Assembly (NCBI RefSeq): GCF_014203835.1
Contig: NZ_JACHJW010000001.1
Coordinates: 5,406,501-5,470,500, forward strand
Direction of reading: 5' to 3'
From: Micromonospora polyrhachis
GTDB lineage: Bacteria; Actinomycetota; Actinomycetes; Mycobacteriales; Micromonosporaceae
DNA: 64,000 nt
In this document: in pieces, positions 51,079 to 61,188 of the stretch
Layout: each line of letters opens with the position of its first letter
How positions within the stretch are numbered: position 1 is the stretch's first letter
Program-made: the position numbers and the translations under genes
The notes under the pieces: model-generated
Databases searched by the model: none
What the model was told of the DNA's origin: nothing
Seen by the model: the letters and a program-made list of their open reading frames with translations, nothing else

Positions 51079-51295
51079 CAAGAATGCGCTGAGTGATATC
51101 GAGTTATACGGAGCGCCTCTGGTGATCTGCTGTCGGTGATCATGCCGATGGTGCCCGCCTTGTCGAAATCTTGGTGCATGGCCCGGGGCGGGTGCTGGCT
51201 CCGGTGGCGGGGCGATTCCCTGATCGTTTGTGTCGCTGTTCCCGCCCGTCCCGGTGCCGTTCCAGGTTGTCGGGATGGTGCAGGGGTGAGCGCTT

Positions 51296-51648
51296 GTGGT
51301 GGGTGTGGACGGCGATGGGTTCGGCCGGTTGGGGTCGGTGGGGGTACGGGATGCGGTGGGCCGCTGGCTGTGGCTGGTGGAGGCCGACACCGAGCTGAAG
51401 CCGTTCCTGGTGGGGTTGGATCGGGTCCGGCTGTCCGGGCATTTGGCGTTGTTGCTGACGGCAGCCCTGGGTGGTCCGGCGGGGGATGTTGCCCGTCCGT
51501 GCACAGGTGCCTGGCAGGGCCTGGGATGTCGGAGGGCCAGCGGCATCGGGCGGTCAACTACCTGGTGGGCACCCTGCGGGCGATGGGCGTCCCTGCCCCG
51601 GCCGCTGATCGGGCCGGTCAGATGTTCACCGAGGAGACCCCGGTATGA
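51296..51648 (+). pseudogene. Globin-like protein broken by a frameshift
   Basis: The GTG at 51296 gives GVRDAVGRWLWLVEADTELK, then FLVGLDRVRLSGHLALLLTA and ALGGPAGDVARP. It then loses the frame at the CTGGGATG near 51525; a further G would restore GMSEGQRHRAVNYLVGTLRA and the end ETPV at 51648. The restored protein closely follows the intact paralogue at 58404-58853. The His in SGHLALLL would be the haem ligand, as in truncated globins. The stop would overlap the flavohaemoprotein gene (ATGA), so the two were one operon. Confidence 0.8.
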
Positions 51649-52778
51649 GTGCCGGTAACGGACCCGAGCTGGTGGCGTCGTGGTCGGCGACGATGCGGCA
51701 TGCCGAGGTGGCGGGGGAGTTCTTTTGGCGGGCAGTGGATGAGTCTCGCCCCGGTCTACTGCCGTTGCCCGATGCTGCGTTGTTCTTCGCTGGTCTGGGC
51801 AGGTTGGTTAGTGGTGGGGACGATGCGGCGGGCCGGGCCGCTCTGTTGGCGGTGTTGGGTCGGGCGTATCGGCGGATGCGCCTGTTCACCCCGCATCATC
51901 TGCCGATCGGTGACGCGCTGATCGACACGGTGGCGAGGTTCGCCCGCCCGTGGTGGTCGCCGCGACTGGCGAGGGATTGGCAGCGGTTGTACGAGCCGAC
52001 GATCCTGGCCCTGGCCCGGGTGGGTCGTCGGGTGGGGGAGGGGCCGGCCTGGTGGCCGGGCGAGGTGGTCGACCACGATCGGCCCGCGCCGGGGATCGCG
52101 ATCCTCACGGTACGACCGCAGCGGCCGTTGCCTGTCTGTCCTGGTCAGGCGGTGCCGGTGACGGTGTCGCAGGTGCCAGGCCGGTGGCGCTGGTACGCCC
52201 CGGCGAACGCGTCCCGCCCAGATGGCACCCTCGAACTTCATGTGCGGGCGGTCCCGGGCGGCAGTGTGTCCCATGCCCTGGTCGACCAGGTGTGCGCAGG
52301 TGATCGGGTCTGGTTGGGGCCGCCGTACGGGATCGGGTTGTTGTTGGACCCGGACCCTGGCACAGATCTGTTGTTGGTGGCCGGCGGCACTGGCCTGGCA
52401 CCGTTGCGGGCCTTGGTGGAGCAGGTCGCGGCCGCCCCGGAGGCGCCTCGGCAGGTGACTTTGGTGGTCGGCTCACGCAACTTTATGGACCTGTACGACG
52501 CCACCAGCTTGGACAAGCTGCAGTGTGCCCATGACTGGTTGACGTTGGTGCCGGCGGTGTCGCACGACCTGGAGAACACCGAGCCGGAGGAGCGGGGTGA
52601 CGCGTTGAGCCTCGCCGTGGCGCACTATCGGCCGGGGCAGGAGGTGTACGTGTGTGGTCCGCCGGCGATGAACCGGACCGCGTTGCTGCGGCTGCTCGTT
52701 GCCGGGGTGCCAGCCGAGCGGATTTACTTGCCCGACGAGTACGAGAGTCTGCACCATGGGTACCTACCACAGTCGTAA
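51645..52778 (+). CDS. Flavohaemoprotein-like globin-reductase
   Basis: The protein has 377 residues. The N-terminal 130 residues are a globin-like domain (FFWRAVDESRPGLLPLPDAA, HHLPIGDALIDTVARFARPW) and the rest a ferredoxin-NADP reductase module: VSQVPGRWRWYAPANASR (FAD), VRAVPGGSVSHALVDQV, the NAD motif LLVAGGTGLAPLRALVE and VYVCGPPAMNRTALL. It is probably an NO or O2-reactive haem-flavin enzyme that uses NAD(P)H. The 5' end overlaps the broken globin, which might have been its partner. Length is shorter than Hmp. Confidence 0.8.
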   Translation: MSAGNGPELVASWSATMRHAEVAGEFFWRAVDESRPGLLPLPDAALFFAGLGRLVSGGDDAAGRAALLAVLGRAYRRMRLFTPHHLPIGDALIDTVARFARPWWSPRLARDWQRLYEPTILALARVGRRVGEGPAWWPGEVVDHDRPAPGIAILTVRPQRPLPVCPGQAVPVTVSQVPGRWRWYAPANASRPDGTLELHVRAVPGGSVSHALVDQVCAGDRVWLGPPYGIGLLLDPDPGTDLLLVAGGTGLAPLRALVEQVAAAPEAPRQVTLVVGSRNFMDLYDATSLDKLQCAHDWLTLVPAVSHDLENTEPEERGDALSLAVAHYRPGQEVYVCGPPAMNRTALLRLLVAGVPAERIYLPDEYESLHHGYLPQS

Positions 52779-53004
52779 CGGCGGCCCGTTGACCGCCGAC
52801 GGCATCCGCAACGCGCGGTTGCCGTACGCGAGGTTGGGTCGGCGTGGCTACCAGCCGGCGCAGGTCGATGCCCTGCTTGCCCGGCTGGCGGCGGAGACCG
52901 CCGACCGCTGCCAGCAGATCCGACTGCTCCAGGCCGAGAACGACCGGATCAAGGATGCCCTCCGCACCTGGCAAACCGACCAAGCCAACCACCAGTTCCG
53001 GTGA
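52756..53004 (+). CDS. DivIVA-like small protein
   Basis: The protein has 82 residues, its start overlapping the flavohaemoprotein stop by 23 nt. The segment NARLPYARLGRRGYQPAQVD followed by ALLARLAAETADRCQQIRLL has the form of a DivIVA N-terminal domain (RRGYxxxxVDxxL) plus a coiled coil, ending WQTDQANHQFR. DivIVA-like proteins bind curved membranes in actinomycetes. This one lacks the long coiled-coil tail, so its role is unclear. Confidence 0.75.
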   Translation: MGTYHSRNGGPLTADGIRNARLPYARLGRRGYQPAQVDALLARLAAETADRCQQIRLLQAENDRIKDALRTWQTDQANHQFR

Positions 53005-53087
53005 GCAGCGATCGGAGGGCCGGGGCAGCGGATACCCTTTCCGCGTAGCGGGCGGGAAGGGCATCCGCGTTGTGGTTGCTTACCTCG

Positions 53088-53178
53088 CGAAAGCCTCGGC
53101 GGCCTGCTCTGATCGAGGTCGTGGATGGAACGCTACGCACCTTATCCGGCTGAAATGACGTACCTGGTGTTCCAGCGA
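53088..53178. repeat. Interspersed stem-loop repeat, copy 1
   Basis: It begins TTACCTCGCGAAAGCC and contains GAACGCTACGCACC and ACGTACCTGGTGTTCC, the two arms of a long hairpin. A close copy lies at 55570-55675. Neither lies in a gene. Confidence 0.75.
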
Positions 53179-53179
53179 G

Positions 53180-53325
53180 TGTGCGGCGGAGTCGGCGCAG
53201 ATGGGTGCCCTGCGCGCTTGGCACACCGAACAGGCCAACCACCGCTTCGCAGAGCCGCGATCGGAGCAATGCGGAAACTCGTCCGTCCGCTACGCCGGAC
53301 GAGTTTCCGGATGGTTATGAGCGCC
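53180..53325 (+). pseudogene. Second copy of the DivIVA-like gene end
   Basis: The plus strand reads AESAQMGALRAWHTEQANHR followed by FAEPRSEQ, which matches the end of the protein 52756-53004 (ALRTWQTDQANHQF) at DNA level too (CCAACCACC, CGATCGGAG). The start and DivIVA motif are missing, and the stop follows at about 53325. It is a remnant of a tandem duplication, separated from its parent by the interspersed repeat. Confidence 0.7.
53272..53309 (-). terminator. Hairpin terminator
   Basis: CGGAAACTCGTCCG (53272-53285) pairs perfectly with 53296-53309 across a 10-nt loop. It ends 6 nt after the stop of the minus-strand gene 53315-53710 and may also stop plus-strand transcripts. Confidence 0.75.
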
Positions 53326-53710
53326 CGGCTGTCAGCCGTGGGGCGATGGCCAGCCGATCGGTGAGGGTGAAGTTCGGCAGTTGCAAGGTGTGGGCGTGCT
53401 GCGCTTCGGTCAGTACGAAGGTCCCGCCGAGCGCGTCCGGCTGCCAGCCGTGCGCAAGCGCATGGTCGATGACCGTCAGTACCTCCCGAGGGGTTGGGTA
53501 GGTGCCATCGGTGAGGCAGGGGTTGCCCCATGGGGTCGGCGGGGCGGTGGACACCAGGTCTGCCTGTAGGGCCTGGCTGTTCTTTCCCGCGCCCCAGATG
53601 CGCAATCGGATGCACCTGTGGCAGAGCTGATCGACGGTTACGTGGGTGATCCGAGCCGTCCAGGTGAACTGGCGATCGTGTGCGTGGAGCTTCCGGAGTC
53701 GTGACTTCAT
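53315..53710 (-). CDS. Hypothetical actinomycete protein
   Basis: The protein has 131 residues from ATG 53710 (MKSRLRKLHAHDRQFTWTAR); an in-frame start 27 nt upstream is less likely. Blocks RCIRLRIWGAGKNSQALQAD, TPPTPWGNPCLTDGTYPTP-like PWGNP and VIDHALAHGWQPDALGGTFVL recur in actinomycete proteins of unknown role that I remember as a family without a name. It is a soluble alpha/beta protein with no motif that suggests activity. Confidence 0.65.
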   Translation of the reverse strand: MKSRLRKLHAHDRQFTWTARITHVTVDQLCHRCIRLRIWGAGKNSQALQADLVSTAPPTPWGNPCLTDGTYPTPREVLTVIDHALAHGWQPDALGGTFVLTEAQHAHTLQLPNFTLTDRLAIAPRLTAGRS

Positions 53711-53878
53711 TTCGCCTCCCGGCGCATCAGGCAGCATCTGGCTGAGTCCGGCTTCTGGTCAACAGGCACCCAACTGCGAGGTCATGCTGCCACGATCGAT
53801 GACCGCTACCTATTGAGTTTCCAATCGAGAGCACACTCCCTTAAGGACGCATCGACGACGGTTGCCTAGACTGCCCGC

Positions 53879-54532
53879 ATGATCGACGACCGGGTGCGTT
53901 TGTGGGCATGGGTGGGCTTCGCCGCCCAGGTGCTGTTCGTGGGTAGCTGGCTGATCGCAGCCGCCTGGCAGGGTGATAGCTACTCCACGTTGGAGCACAC
54001 CATCAGCGACATGCTCGCCTACGGTGCGCCGGCCGCTGCGGTACTCGTCGTCGTGTTCACCCTGTGCGGCCTGGCCACGATCCTGTTCGCGTGGCTGTCG
54101 GTGCGCCCAGCCCTGCGCGCGGGCGGTCGCGCCGCGACCGTTGGTGCCGTCCTGCTGGCCCTGTGTATCTTCGGCCTCGGCGACCTGCTAGCCGCCGCCG
54201 AGCGACAGGGCTGCCGCCTGGCCGACGCGGGCTGCACCGGTCCCGACCAGCGGGCCAACCTTGGCGGCAAGATCGACACGATGATCACGCCGACCGGCAT
54301 CCTGCTCTTCGTGGCTGCGGTCCTCGTGCTGGCCGCGGCCATGAGGCGCGCGCCGGGCTGGCAACGCTGGGCGTGGCCGTTTCGCGGGGTCGGCATCGGC
54401 TTCGCCGTACTGCTGTTCGCCTTCGTCGGCGGCCCTGCCAGCCTGACCGGGCTCTTCGAGCGTCTGCTCGCCGCCTTCGGCGCCGCCGCGATCGCCGCCC
54501 TGGCCCTGGGCATCGCCCGTCGACAGAGCTGA
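53879..54532 (+). CDS. DUF998-type membrane protein
   Basis: The protein has 217 residues with six hydrophobic helices, starting AWVGFAAQVLFVGSWLIAAA. The short loop DSYSTLEHTISDMLAYGAP is the signature segment of DUF998 proteins, and PDQRANLGGKIDTMITPTG lies between helices 4 and 5. Function of the family is unknown. It stands alone, followed by a 148-bp gap before the lipase gene. Confidence 0.82.
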   Translation: MIDDRVRLWAWVGFAAQVLFVGSWLIAAAWQGDSYSTLEHTISDMLAYGAPAAAVLVVVFTLCGLATILFAWLSVRPALRAGGRAATVGAVLLALCIFGLGDLLAAAERQGCRLADAGCTGPDQRANLGGKIDTMITPTGILLFVAAVLVLAAAMRRAPGWQRWAWPFRGVGIGFAVLLFAFVGGPASLTGLFERLLAAFGAAAIAALALGIARRQS

Positions 54533-54680
54533 CCCGGCGGTACCGGTACGGCCGCGGTGCCCATGCGGCAGCCACGCCCGTACCGGTCGGTAACCACACG
54601 TACACGATCTTGGTCTTCCACTCGAACATATTTAGTGATACCTATACGAGGCTGATCATCCCAACCCCCGGGAGGACGAC

Positions 54681-55481
54681 GTGCGCAGATCACGTCTCGT
54701 AACCATCCTGGCCAGCGCGACAGCGGCGGTATTCGCCTCGCTCGTGCTGGCCGTACCCGCCCAGGCGGCGTCCACCGTTCGCTACGTCGCGCTCGGCGAC
54801 TCGTACGCATCCGGTGTCGGTGCAGGCAGCTACACGAGCGAAAGTGGCACCTGTAAGCGCAGCACCAACGCGTACCCAGCGCTGTGGGCCGCCGCCAAGG
54901 CCCCGGCGTCGTACAAGTCGGTGGCCTGCTCGGGCGCGACGACCACGAGCGTGGTCAACACACAGCTCTCGGCCCTGGCCACCAACACCACGCTGGTGAG
55001 CATCACGGTCGGTGGCAACGACGTCGGCTTCGCCAACATCATGACCACCTGCGTGCTGAAGGGCACCACCGAATGCGTGGCCGCCGTGCAGGCCGCGCAG
55101 AACAAGGCGACCACCGAGCTGCCCGGCCTGCTCGACAAGGTCTACAGCGGAATCAAGTCGCGTTCTCCGTCGGCCAAGGTCGTCGTCGTCGGCTACCCCG
55201 TCTTCTACGAACTGGGCAAGGTCTGCGTCGGGCTCAGCGAGACCTCCCGCGCGAAGATCAACGAGGGCATCAACATCCTCGACGGTGTCCTCATCAAGGC
55301 TGCCGCCCGGCACGGCTTCAAGTTCGCCGACGTGCGCGCCAACTTCGTCGGACACCAGCTGTGCAGCGGCGACAAGTGGCTGCATGCGCTGAACTTCGCC
55401 GACATCGGCATCTCGTACCACCCGTTCGCCACCGGACAGTCGGGCGGCTACCTCCCGGCGTTCCGTGCCGCTGCCGGCTGA
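54681..55481 (+). CDS. Secreted SGNH/GDSL lipase
   Basis: The protein has 266 residues. A signal peptide (RSRLVTILASATAAVFASLV up to about residue 29, PAQAAS) is followed by the SGNH blocks: YVALGDSYASGVGAG (Ser), SGATTTSV (Gly block), VGGNDVGFANI (Asn) and the C-terminal GISYHPFATGQSGGYLP with His. Six Cys may give disulphides. It is like the Streptomyces exocellular lipase/phospholipase type, hydrolysing ester lipids outside the cell. GTG start with GGGAGG upstream. Confidence 0.93.
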   Translation: MRRSRLVTILASATAAVFASLVLAVPAQAASTVRYVALGDSYASGVGAGSYTSESGTCKRSTNAYPALWAAAKAPASYKSVACSGATTTSVVNTQLSALATNTTLVSITVGGNDVGFANIMTTCVLKGTTECVAAVQAAQNKATTELPGLLDKVYSGIKSRSPSAKVVVVGYPVFYELGKVCVGLSETSRAKINEGINILDGVLIKAAARHGFKFADVRANFVGHQLCSGDKWLHALNFADIGISYHPFATGQSGGYLPAFRAAAG

Positions 55482-55503
55482 CCAGCCAGAACCGAACGGT
55501 TGT

Positions 55504-55536
55504 CGGGCGGCGAGCACCCCCTCGCGTCGCCGCCCG
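55504..55536. terminator. Hairpin terminator after lipase gene
   Basis: CGGGCGGCGA (55504-55513) pairs with TCGCCGCCCG (55527-55536). It lies 23 nt downstream of the lipase stop. Confidence 0.7.
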
Positions 55537-55569
55537 GCCCCGTCAAGCCCTCGGCCCCGCCAGACCGGG

Positions 55570-55675
55570 CCTACCTCGCGAAAGCCCTGGCCTCATTGCC
55601 TGATCGATGGCGCGACCTGAACGCCACGCACCTCAGCCGAGTGGAGTGACGTACCTGGCGTTCAGGTGAGTGTTA
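55570..55675. repeat. Interspersed stem-loop repeat, copy 2
   Basis: The copy begins CTACCTCGCGAAAGCC and contains CCTGAACGCCACGCAC and GTACCTGGCGTTCAGG, a better paired hairpin than copy 1 at 53088-53178. Between the copies, several changes keep pairing, which suggests selection on the RNA or DNA fold. Confidence 0.75.
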
Positions 55676-55711
55676 GGCGACTCGACTCGGACACCGTCGT
55701 AGGCTGACCGA

Positions 55712-56242
55712 ATGTCCCGCTCCTACCTACTGATCCTCGGCGACCGTGACGCCATCGGCTGGGTGTTGCGCGAGCAGCGGATGGCTTTTCCGGCGACGCC
55801 GCGGGCGGAGGTCGCCGCGCTCGCAGTCGATGATCGGCTGTTCCTCTACGCCACCCGGGGAGCGTGGCGGAATCCGACCCGGGACCGGGGACGGATCATC
55901 GGTACGGCGACCGTCCGCACCGCCGTGCAAACACTCGACGAGCCGGTGGAGATCGGTGGCCGCGCTTTCGTCTCGGGCTGTGATTTGGCGATCGACGGCC
56001 TGGTGCCGTATCCGGGTGGGCTTGAGCTGGCTCCGCTGGTCGAGCGGCTGAGCGTCTTTCCCAAACCACAGGCGTGGAGCGTCTATCTGCGCCGGGCGTT
56101 GCTGTCCCTCCCGGCGGCCGATGCGGTGTTGCTCGACCAGCAGGTCCGTCCATTGTTGACCGCTCGGGCGGCGGCGCTGCCCAGCTACCGCTGGGCGGCG
56201 AGCCCGGACCCGAGCCTGAGCCCGGATCCGGTGCCCGCCTGA
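55712..56242 (+). CDS. Hypothetical protein, EVE/PUA-like
   Basis: The protein has 176 residues. The order SYLLILGDRDAIGWVLREQR, VAALAVDDRLFLYATRGAWR and GRIIGTATVRTAV resembles the EVE/PUA-like beta fold that binds modified bases or RNA, though the match is weak. There is no catalytic motif. The C-terminal 20 residues are Pro/Asp-rich and disordered. It stands apart from operons, converging with the peptidase gene. Confidence 0.5.
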   Translation: MSRSYLLILGDRDAIGWVLREQRMAFPATPRAEVAALAVDDRLFLYATRGAWRNPTRDRGRIIGTATVRTAVQTLDEPVEIGGRAFVSGCDLAIDGLVPYPGGLELAPLVERLSVFPKPQAWSVYLRRALLSLPAADAVLLDQQVRPLLTARAAALPSYRWAASPDPSLSPDPVPA

Positions 56243-56262
56243 TCGGAACGTAGCCGGCGGGG

Positions 56263-57705
56263 TTACCGCTTGCCGGCGGTGGCGTACGCGGCGCAGCCGA
56301 TCAGTTCCAGCGACACCTGGAGCCGTTCCAGGCTGATGTTCTTCGCGATGGTGTCCTCGGGGCTGTGGTACGGCGGTTCCAGCAGCGCCGGCGACTCTTC
56401 ACCCCGCCAGGAGAAGTTGGCACTGGCGATGCCGACCTCCTGGAAGGACTGGTGGTCGCTGGAGCCCCGCTGGGTGACCGGCGAGATGCGGGGCTCGTAG
56501 CCCAGCCGGGTCGCGGCGGCGGCCACCTCATCGGTCGCCCGGTTCGACTGGCCGGTGAAGGAGAGCAGCCAGTAGCGGGTCGCCGGGTCCCAGCTCGTCG
56601 CCACCATGTCGTTCTGGTAGACGGCGAGGAGGCGGTCGCGCTCGGCCTGCGGGAGTTCGCGTACGTAGTGCCGGGAGCCGATGAGGCCCTGCTCCTCCGA
56701 GCCCCACAACGCGAAGCGGAAGGTCGAGTCCGTCGGGACCTCGCGCAGCACCCGGGCAAGTTCGAGACAGAGTACGGTGCCCGAGCCGTCGTCGTTGGCA
56801 CCCGGTGCGCCGATCACCGTGTCGTAGTGGGCGCTCACCATGGAGACCGGGTTCTTGCCCCTGAGCTTCTTGTTCTTCGAAGTCTCGGCGATGACGTTGT
56901 GGGAGGTCAGTCCCCGGTGGGCGGTGGTGGCGACGGTCAGGCTGAGCCGGCCCGTGGCGAGCAGGGCCCGCAGCCGGTGCTTCTGCGCCTGGGCGATCCC
57001 GACGACGGGGATGCGCACCGGGTTCGACGCCGAGCCGGGCAGGGTCGGGTTGAAGGTGCCGGCCATTCGGGGCGGCGTGGCGTCGGCGGCCAGGAGGATG
57101 ACTGCGGCGGCACCACGGGCGACGGCGATCTCGACCAGTCGTTCCCGCTGGGCGGCGACGTAGTCGATGAGGACGATCTTGCCGGTGACATCGGCGGGGT
57201 AGTTCGCCACCTCACCGGCCCCGACGTCCACGACGTCACCCTGGACGCTGGTGTCCAGGGCGGCGTGCGCCGATGCGCCAACCTGCCAGCACAGGTCGGT
57301 GGGGAGCCCAGCCGGCGAGCTGAGCTGGGCGGTGAACTTGTCCGCCACCGCGAACGGCTGTAGTTCGACGTCGTAGCCGAGCCGGTCCAGCTCTCGCGCG
57401 ATGTAGTTGGCGGCGGTGCGCTCGGACTGGGTGCCGCCGATCCGTGGGCCGATATCCTCGCAGAGCACCCGGAGGTGCCGGAGGGCGCGTTCGGCCGAGA
57501 CGCGGTTGACCACCATGCGGTCGGTGGTGGTGAGCTGGGGTTTGCGGGCGGCACCGGGCCGCTGGTCGGTGGCGGCCCAGGCCGGGGCCGGCAGGGCCAC
57601 GGCGGCAGCGCCACCGAGGGCGACGGTCAGCATGCGACGGCGGTTCAGCCAGGATTCTGCGGCACGCTCTGCGTTGTCGGTGGGGGATGCGGTCTGGTTG
57701 TCCAC
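56263..57705 (-). CDS. Exported M28 metallopeptidase (Tat signal)
   Basis: The protein has 480 residues from GTG 57705, which has GGAGG six bases upstream. A twin-arginine signal NRRRMLTVALGGAAAVALPA directs folded export. A PA domain spans about 130-245. The M28 zinc site is HYDTVIGAPGANDDGSG (His, Asp), the Glu pair is in SEEQGLIGS, then the Asp in VYQNDMV and the His in YHSPEDTI. All ligands are present, so it is probably an active aminopeptidase outside the cell. Confidence 0.93.
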   Translation of the reverse strand: MDNQTASPTDNAERAAESWLNRRRMLTVALGGAAAVALPAPAWAATDQRPGAARKPQLTTTDRMVVNRVSAERALRHLRVLCEDIGPRIGGTQSERTAANYIARELDRLGYDVELQPFAVADKFTAQLSSPAGLPTDLCWQVGASAHAALDTSVQGDVVDVGAGEVANYPADVTGKIVLIDYVAAQRERLVEIAVARGAAAVILLAADATPPRMAGTFNPTLPGSASNPVRIPVVGIAQAQKHRLRALLATGRLSLTVATTAHRGLTSHNVIAETSKNKKLRGKNPVSMVSAHYDTVIGAPGANDDGSGTVLCLELARVLREVPTDSTFRFALWGSEEQGLIGSRHYVRELPQAERDRLLAVYQNDMVATSWDPATRYWLLSFTGQSNRATDEVAAAATRLGYEPRISPVTQRGSSDHQSFQEVGIASANFSWRGEESPALLEPPYHSPEDTIAKNISLERLQVSLELIGCAAYATAGKR

Positions 57706-58104
57706 GCATGTCCTCCATGTTCGGGGGCGTTGACCAGAAGCCCGGGGGCGCTTGCTGGTCATGATCAAGAATGGGAATCTAGCCTGAAGTCCGAGGCATC
57801 TTCAAGACACGGCTTTGCGATATCGCAGGTAGGGCGGGTTTGGACGCCCCGACTCGGATGGTGCCGCCGGCCAGCTCCGGTGTCGCCGGCAGCCTGATTC
57901 GATGTTGTCGCCGCCCGACCTGTCGTGCCTGGTGGCTGGTCGATGGTCGAGGTGTAGCGAAACGATCACGCACGGGTAGACAGTTTGTGCGACGTGCTCC
58001 AACGTGGAACTTCTAGCGTCTGTTGTCGAGGGTGCCGGACTGATCCCGGCATCCGGGCACCGGCCGGACCGGTGCCAGCCGACAGAGCTGATAGGAGACC
58101 TGTC
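57706..58104. other. 399-bp divergent intergenic region
   Basis: It lies between the start of the peptidase gene (-) and the small gene at 58105 (+). No gene and no strong hairpin were seen. It must hold both promoters. Confidence 0.5.
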
Positions 58105-58407
58105 ATGAGCATGATCGCCGCTGCGGGGCCCACCAGGGTCACCGCCGATCCGATCGGAGCCGCACTGGGGGAGTTGCCGGTGCTGGTGCCGGTCCGCCCC
58201 GAACATGTTCCGCTGGCGGTACGGGCGGTGGTCGTGCACGCCAAGCAGGAGTGGCCGGCCGGGGCGGTCTGCCGTAACGACCGGGCACCGCACCCGTGCC
58301 GGTTGGCCCGTTGGGGTCGACGGGTGCTGCTCGCCGCTGGCGTTTTCGAGGAGCGGATCCACCTGCTGGTGGCCGGGGGCGATCCGTACGCCTCGCCGTG
58401 GCCGTGA
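58105..58407 (+). CDS. Small hypothetical protein before globin gene
   Basis: The protein has 100 residues, ATG after GATAGGAGACC. It reads VLVPVRPEHVPLAVRAVVVH, AKQEWPAGAVCRNDRAPHPC and RLARWGRRVLLAAGVFEERI. I do not recognise it. It has two Cys and several His, which may bind metal, but this is a guess. It overlaps the globin-like gene by 4 nt (GTGA), so the two are co-translated. No counterpart stands before the frameshifted globin at 51296. Confidence 0.65.
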   Translation: MSMIAAAGPTRVTADPIGAALGELPVLVPVRPEHVPLAVRAVVVHAKQEWPAGAVCRNDRAPHPCRLARWGRRVLLAAGVFEERIHLLVAGGDPYASPWP

Positions 58408-58853
58408 GCGGGCGCGGCGTGGTGACGTACCCGGCGGTGGCGGGGAGTCCGGCGGGGACGTATCCGGCGGCCGCGGTGGCGGCGGGGCCGGTCCTCGACG
58501 GTGGCTATCGGTGTTCGGGATTTGGTTGGCTGGGCGGTCCGGCGGCGGTACGGGACGCGGTCCGGCGGTGGCTTCGGCTGGTGTCGGCCGACGCGGAGTT
58601 GGCACCGTACCTGGTGGGCGTGGACGTGCCCCGGCTGGCGGGGCATCTGGCGCTGCTGCTGACCTCGGCACTGGGCGGCCCGGCCGGGGACATTGTCCGG
58701 CCCGTGGTGGGGGCCTGGCGTGGGCTGGGACTGACCGAGGCGCATCACCGGCGGGTGGTGGACTACCTGACCGGAGTGCTGTGGGCGATGGACCTGCCCG
58801 CTTCCGGTATCGCGCGGGTGGGGCGGGCCTTTGCCGAGGAGGCCGGCTGGTGA
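58404..58853 (+). CDS. Globin-like protein, intact paralogue
   Basis: The protein has 149 residues from GTG 58404. The first 35 residues are Gly/Ala/Pro-rich. The helical core VRDAVRRWLRLVSADAELAP, YLVGVDVPRLAGHLALLLTS, ALGGPAGDIVRPVVGAWRGL and VVDYLTGVLWAMDLPASGIA resembles truncated haemoglobins, with a likely proximal His in the AGHLALLL helix. Its paralogue at 51296-51648 is frameshifted. Small globins bind O2 or NO. There is no reductase gene here, unlike the first locus. Confidence 0.72.
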   Translation: MSGRGVVTYPAVAGSPAGTYPAAAVAAGPVLDGGYRCSGFGWLGGPAAVRDAVRRWLRLVSADAELAPYLVGVDVPRLAGHLALLLTSALGGPAGDIVRPVVGAWRGLGLTEAHHRRVVDYLTGVLWAMDLPASGIARVGRAFAEEAGW

Positions 58854-58937
58854 CAGGCCGCCGACCCGCGCGAGGAAATCGATAAATTTGCATCTTGACG
58901 GGGTGATGGGGCGTGAGTAGCGTCTCCTTAACTTTCT

Positions 58938-58948
58938 GGAAACTTTCC
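58938..58948. promoter_or_regulatory. Palindrome near chitinase start
   Basis: GGAAACTTTCC is a perfect inverted repeat around C, 20 bp before the chitinase ATG, in TTAACTTTCTGGAAACTTTCC. GGAAAxTTTCC palindromes precede several secreted glycosidase genes of actinomycetes. A regulator site is likely but unproven. Confidence 0.5.
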
Positions 58949-58968
58949 TAACTAATATGGAGAGTCAC

Positions 58969-60567
<1,599 letters not shown>

Positions 60568-60596
60568 GCCGCAGTCCGACGAAGTACCCCACGCGT

Positions 60597-60625
60597 GGCG
60601 GGGGCCGGGCGACCCGGCCCCCGCC
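60597..60625. terminator. Strong hairpin terminator after chitinase
   Basis: GGCGGGGGCCGGG (60597-60609) pairs perfectly with CCCGGCCCCCGCC (60613-60625) across the loop CGA. It lies 30 nt after the stop. Confidence 0.9.
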
Positions 60626-60773
60626 CGTCTTGGCTGCGCCGGCTCCCCGCCCGTTTTGAGTGCGCTCGACTGTCCCAAGTAGCCTGTGAGCGCCCGCGCA
60701 GGCTTCGAAAGTGCGTGACATGAGATATCAGCGGTTTTGGGTTTGTGGTGGGTCTACTCGGGGAGGACGACAG

Positions 60774-61184
60774 ATGGCAGGCGGGACACTCGATCCGGAG
60801 GACGTCACCACCGAGGGGCTACGCAGGATCTTCGATAGCGCGTACCTGGAGACATCCCTGGACGACGACGGCGACCTGGTGGTGCGGGACAACTACCGGG
60901 TGCTGGTCCTGCCGCGGGAGAACGGTGAGCGGATCCGTCTCATGTCCATGTTCGGGGTGGACCCGGACTCCGCGCTGGAAGACCGACTCCAGCTGGCCAA
61001 CAAGATCAATGACGTGATGGTCCTGGTCCGGGCCTCGGTGACCGAACGAGGCAGCTTCTGCTTCGACTGCGACATCACCGTGACCGGCGGTCTGCCCATC
61101 CGCACCTTCATGGCGACGTTCCGGCGGTTCCTCCGTTGCATGGAGGAGGCTCTCACCCTCGACGAGGACGACGTCCTCACCTGA
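60774..61184 (+). CDS. YbjN-domain protein
   Basis: The protein has 136 residues from ATG 60774 with GGAGGAC upstream. The strand order LETSLDDDGDLVVRDNYRVL, RIRLMSMFGVDPDSALEDRL and LANKINDVMVLVRASVTERG follows the YbjN (DUF1790) fold. In other bacteria, YbjN proteins are linked to sensory or chaperone-like functions; here the role is unknown. A 26-bp tandem repeat begins 5 nt after its stop. Confidence 0.82.
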   Translation: MAGGTLDPEDVTTEGLRRIFDSAYLETSLDDDGDLVVRDNYRVLVLPRENGERIRLMSMFGVDPDSALEDRLQLANKINDVMVLVRASVTERGSFCFDCDITVTGGLPIRTFMATFRRFLRCMEEALTLDEDDVLT

Positions 61185-61188
61185 GCAG

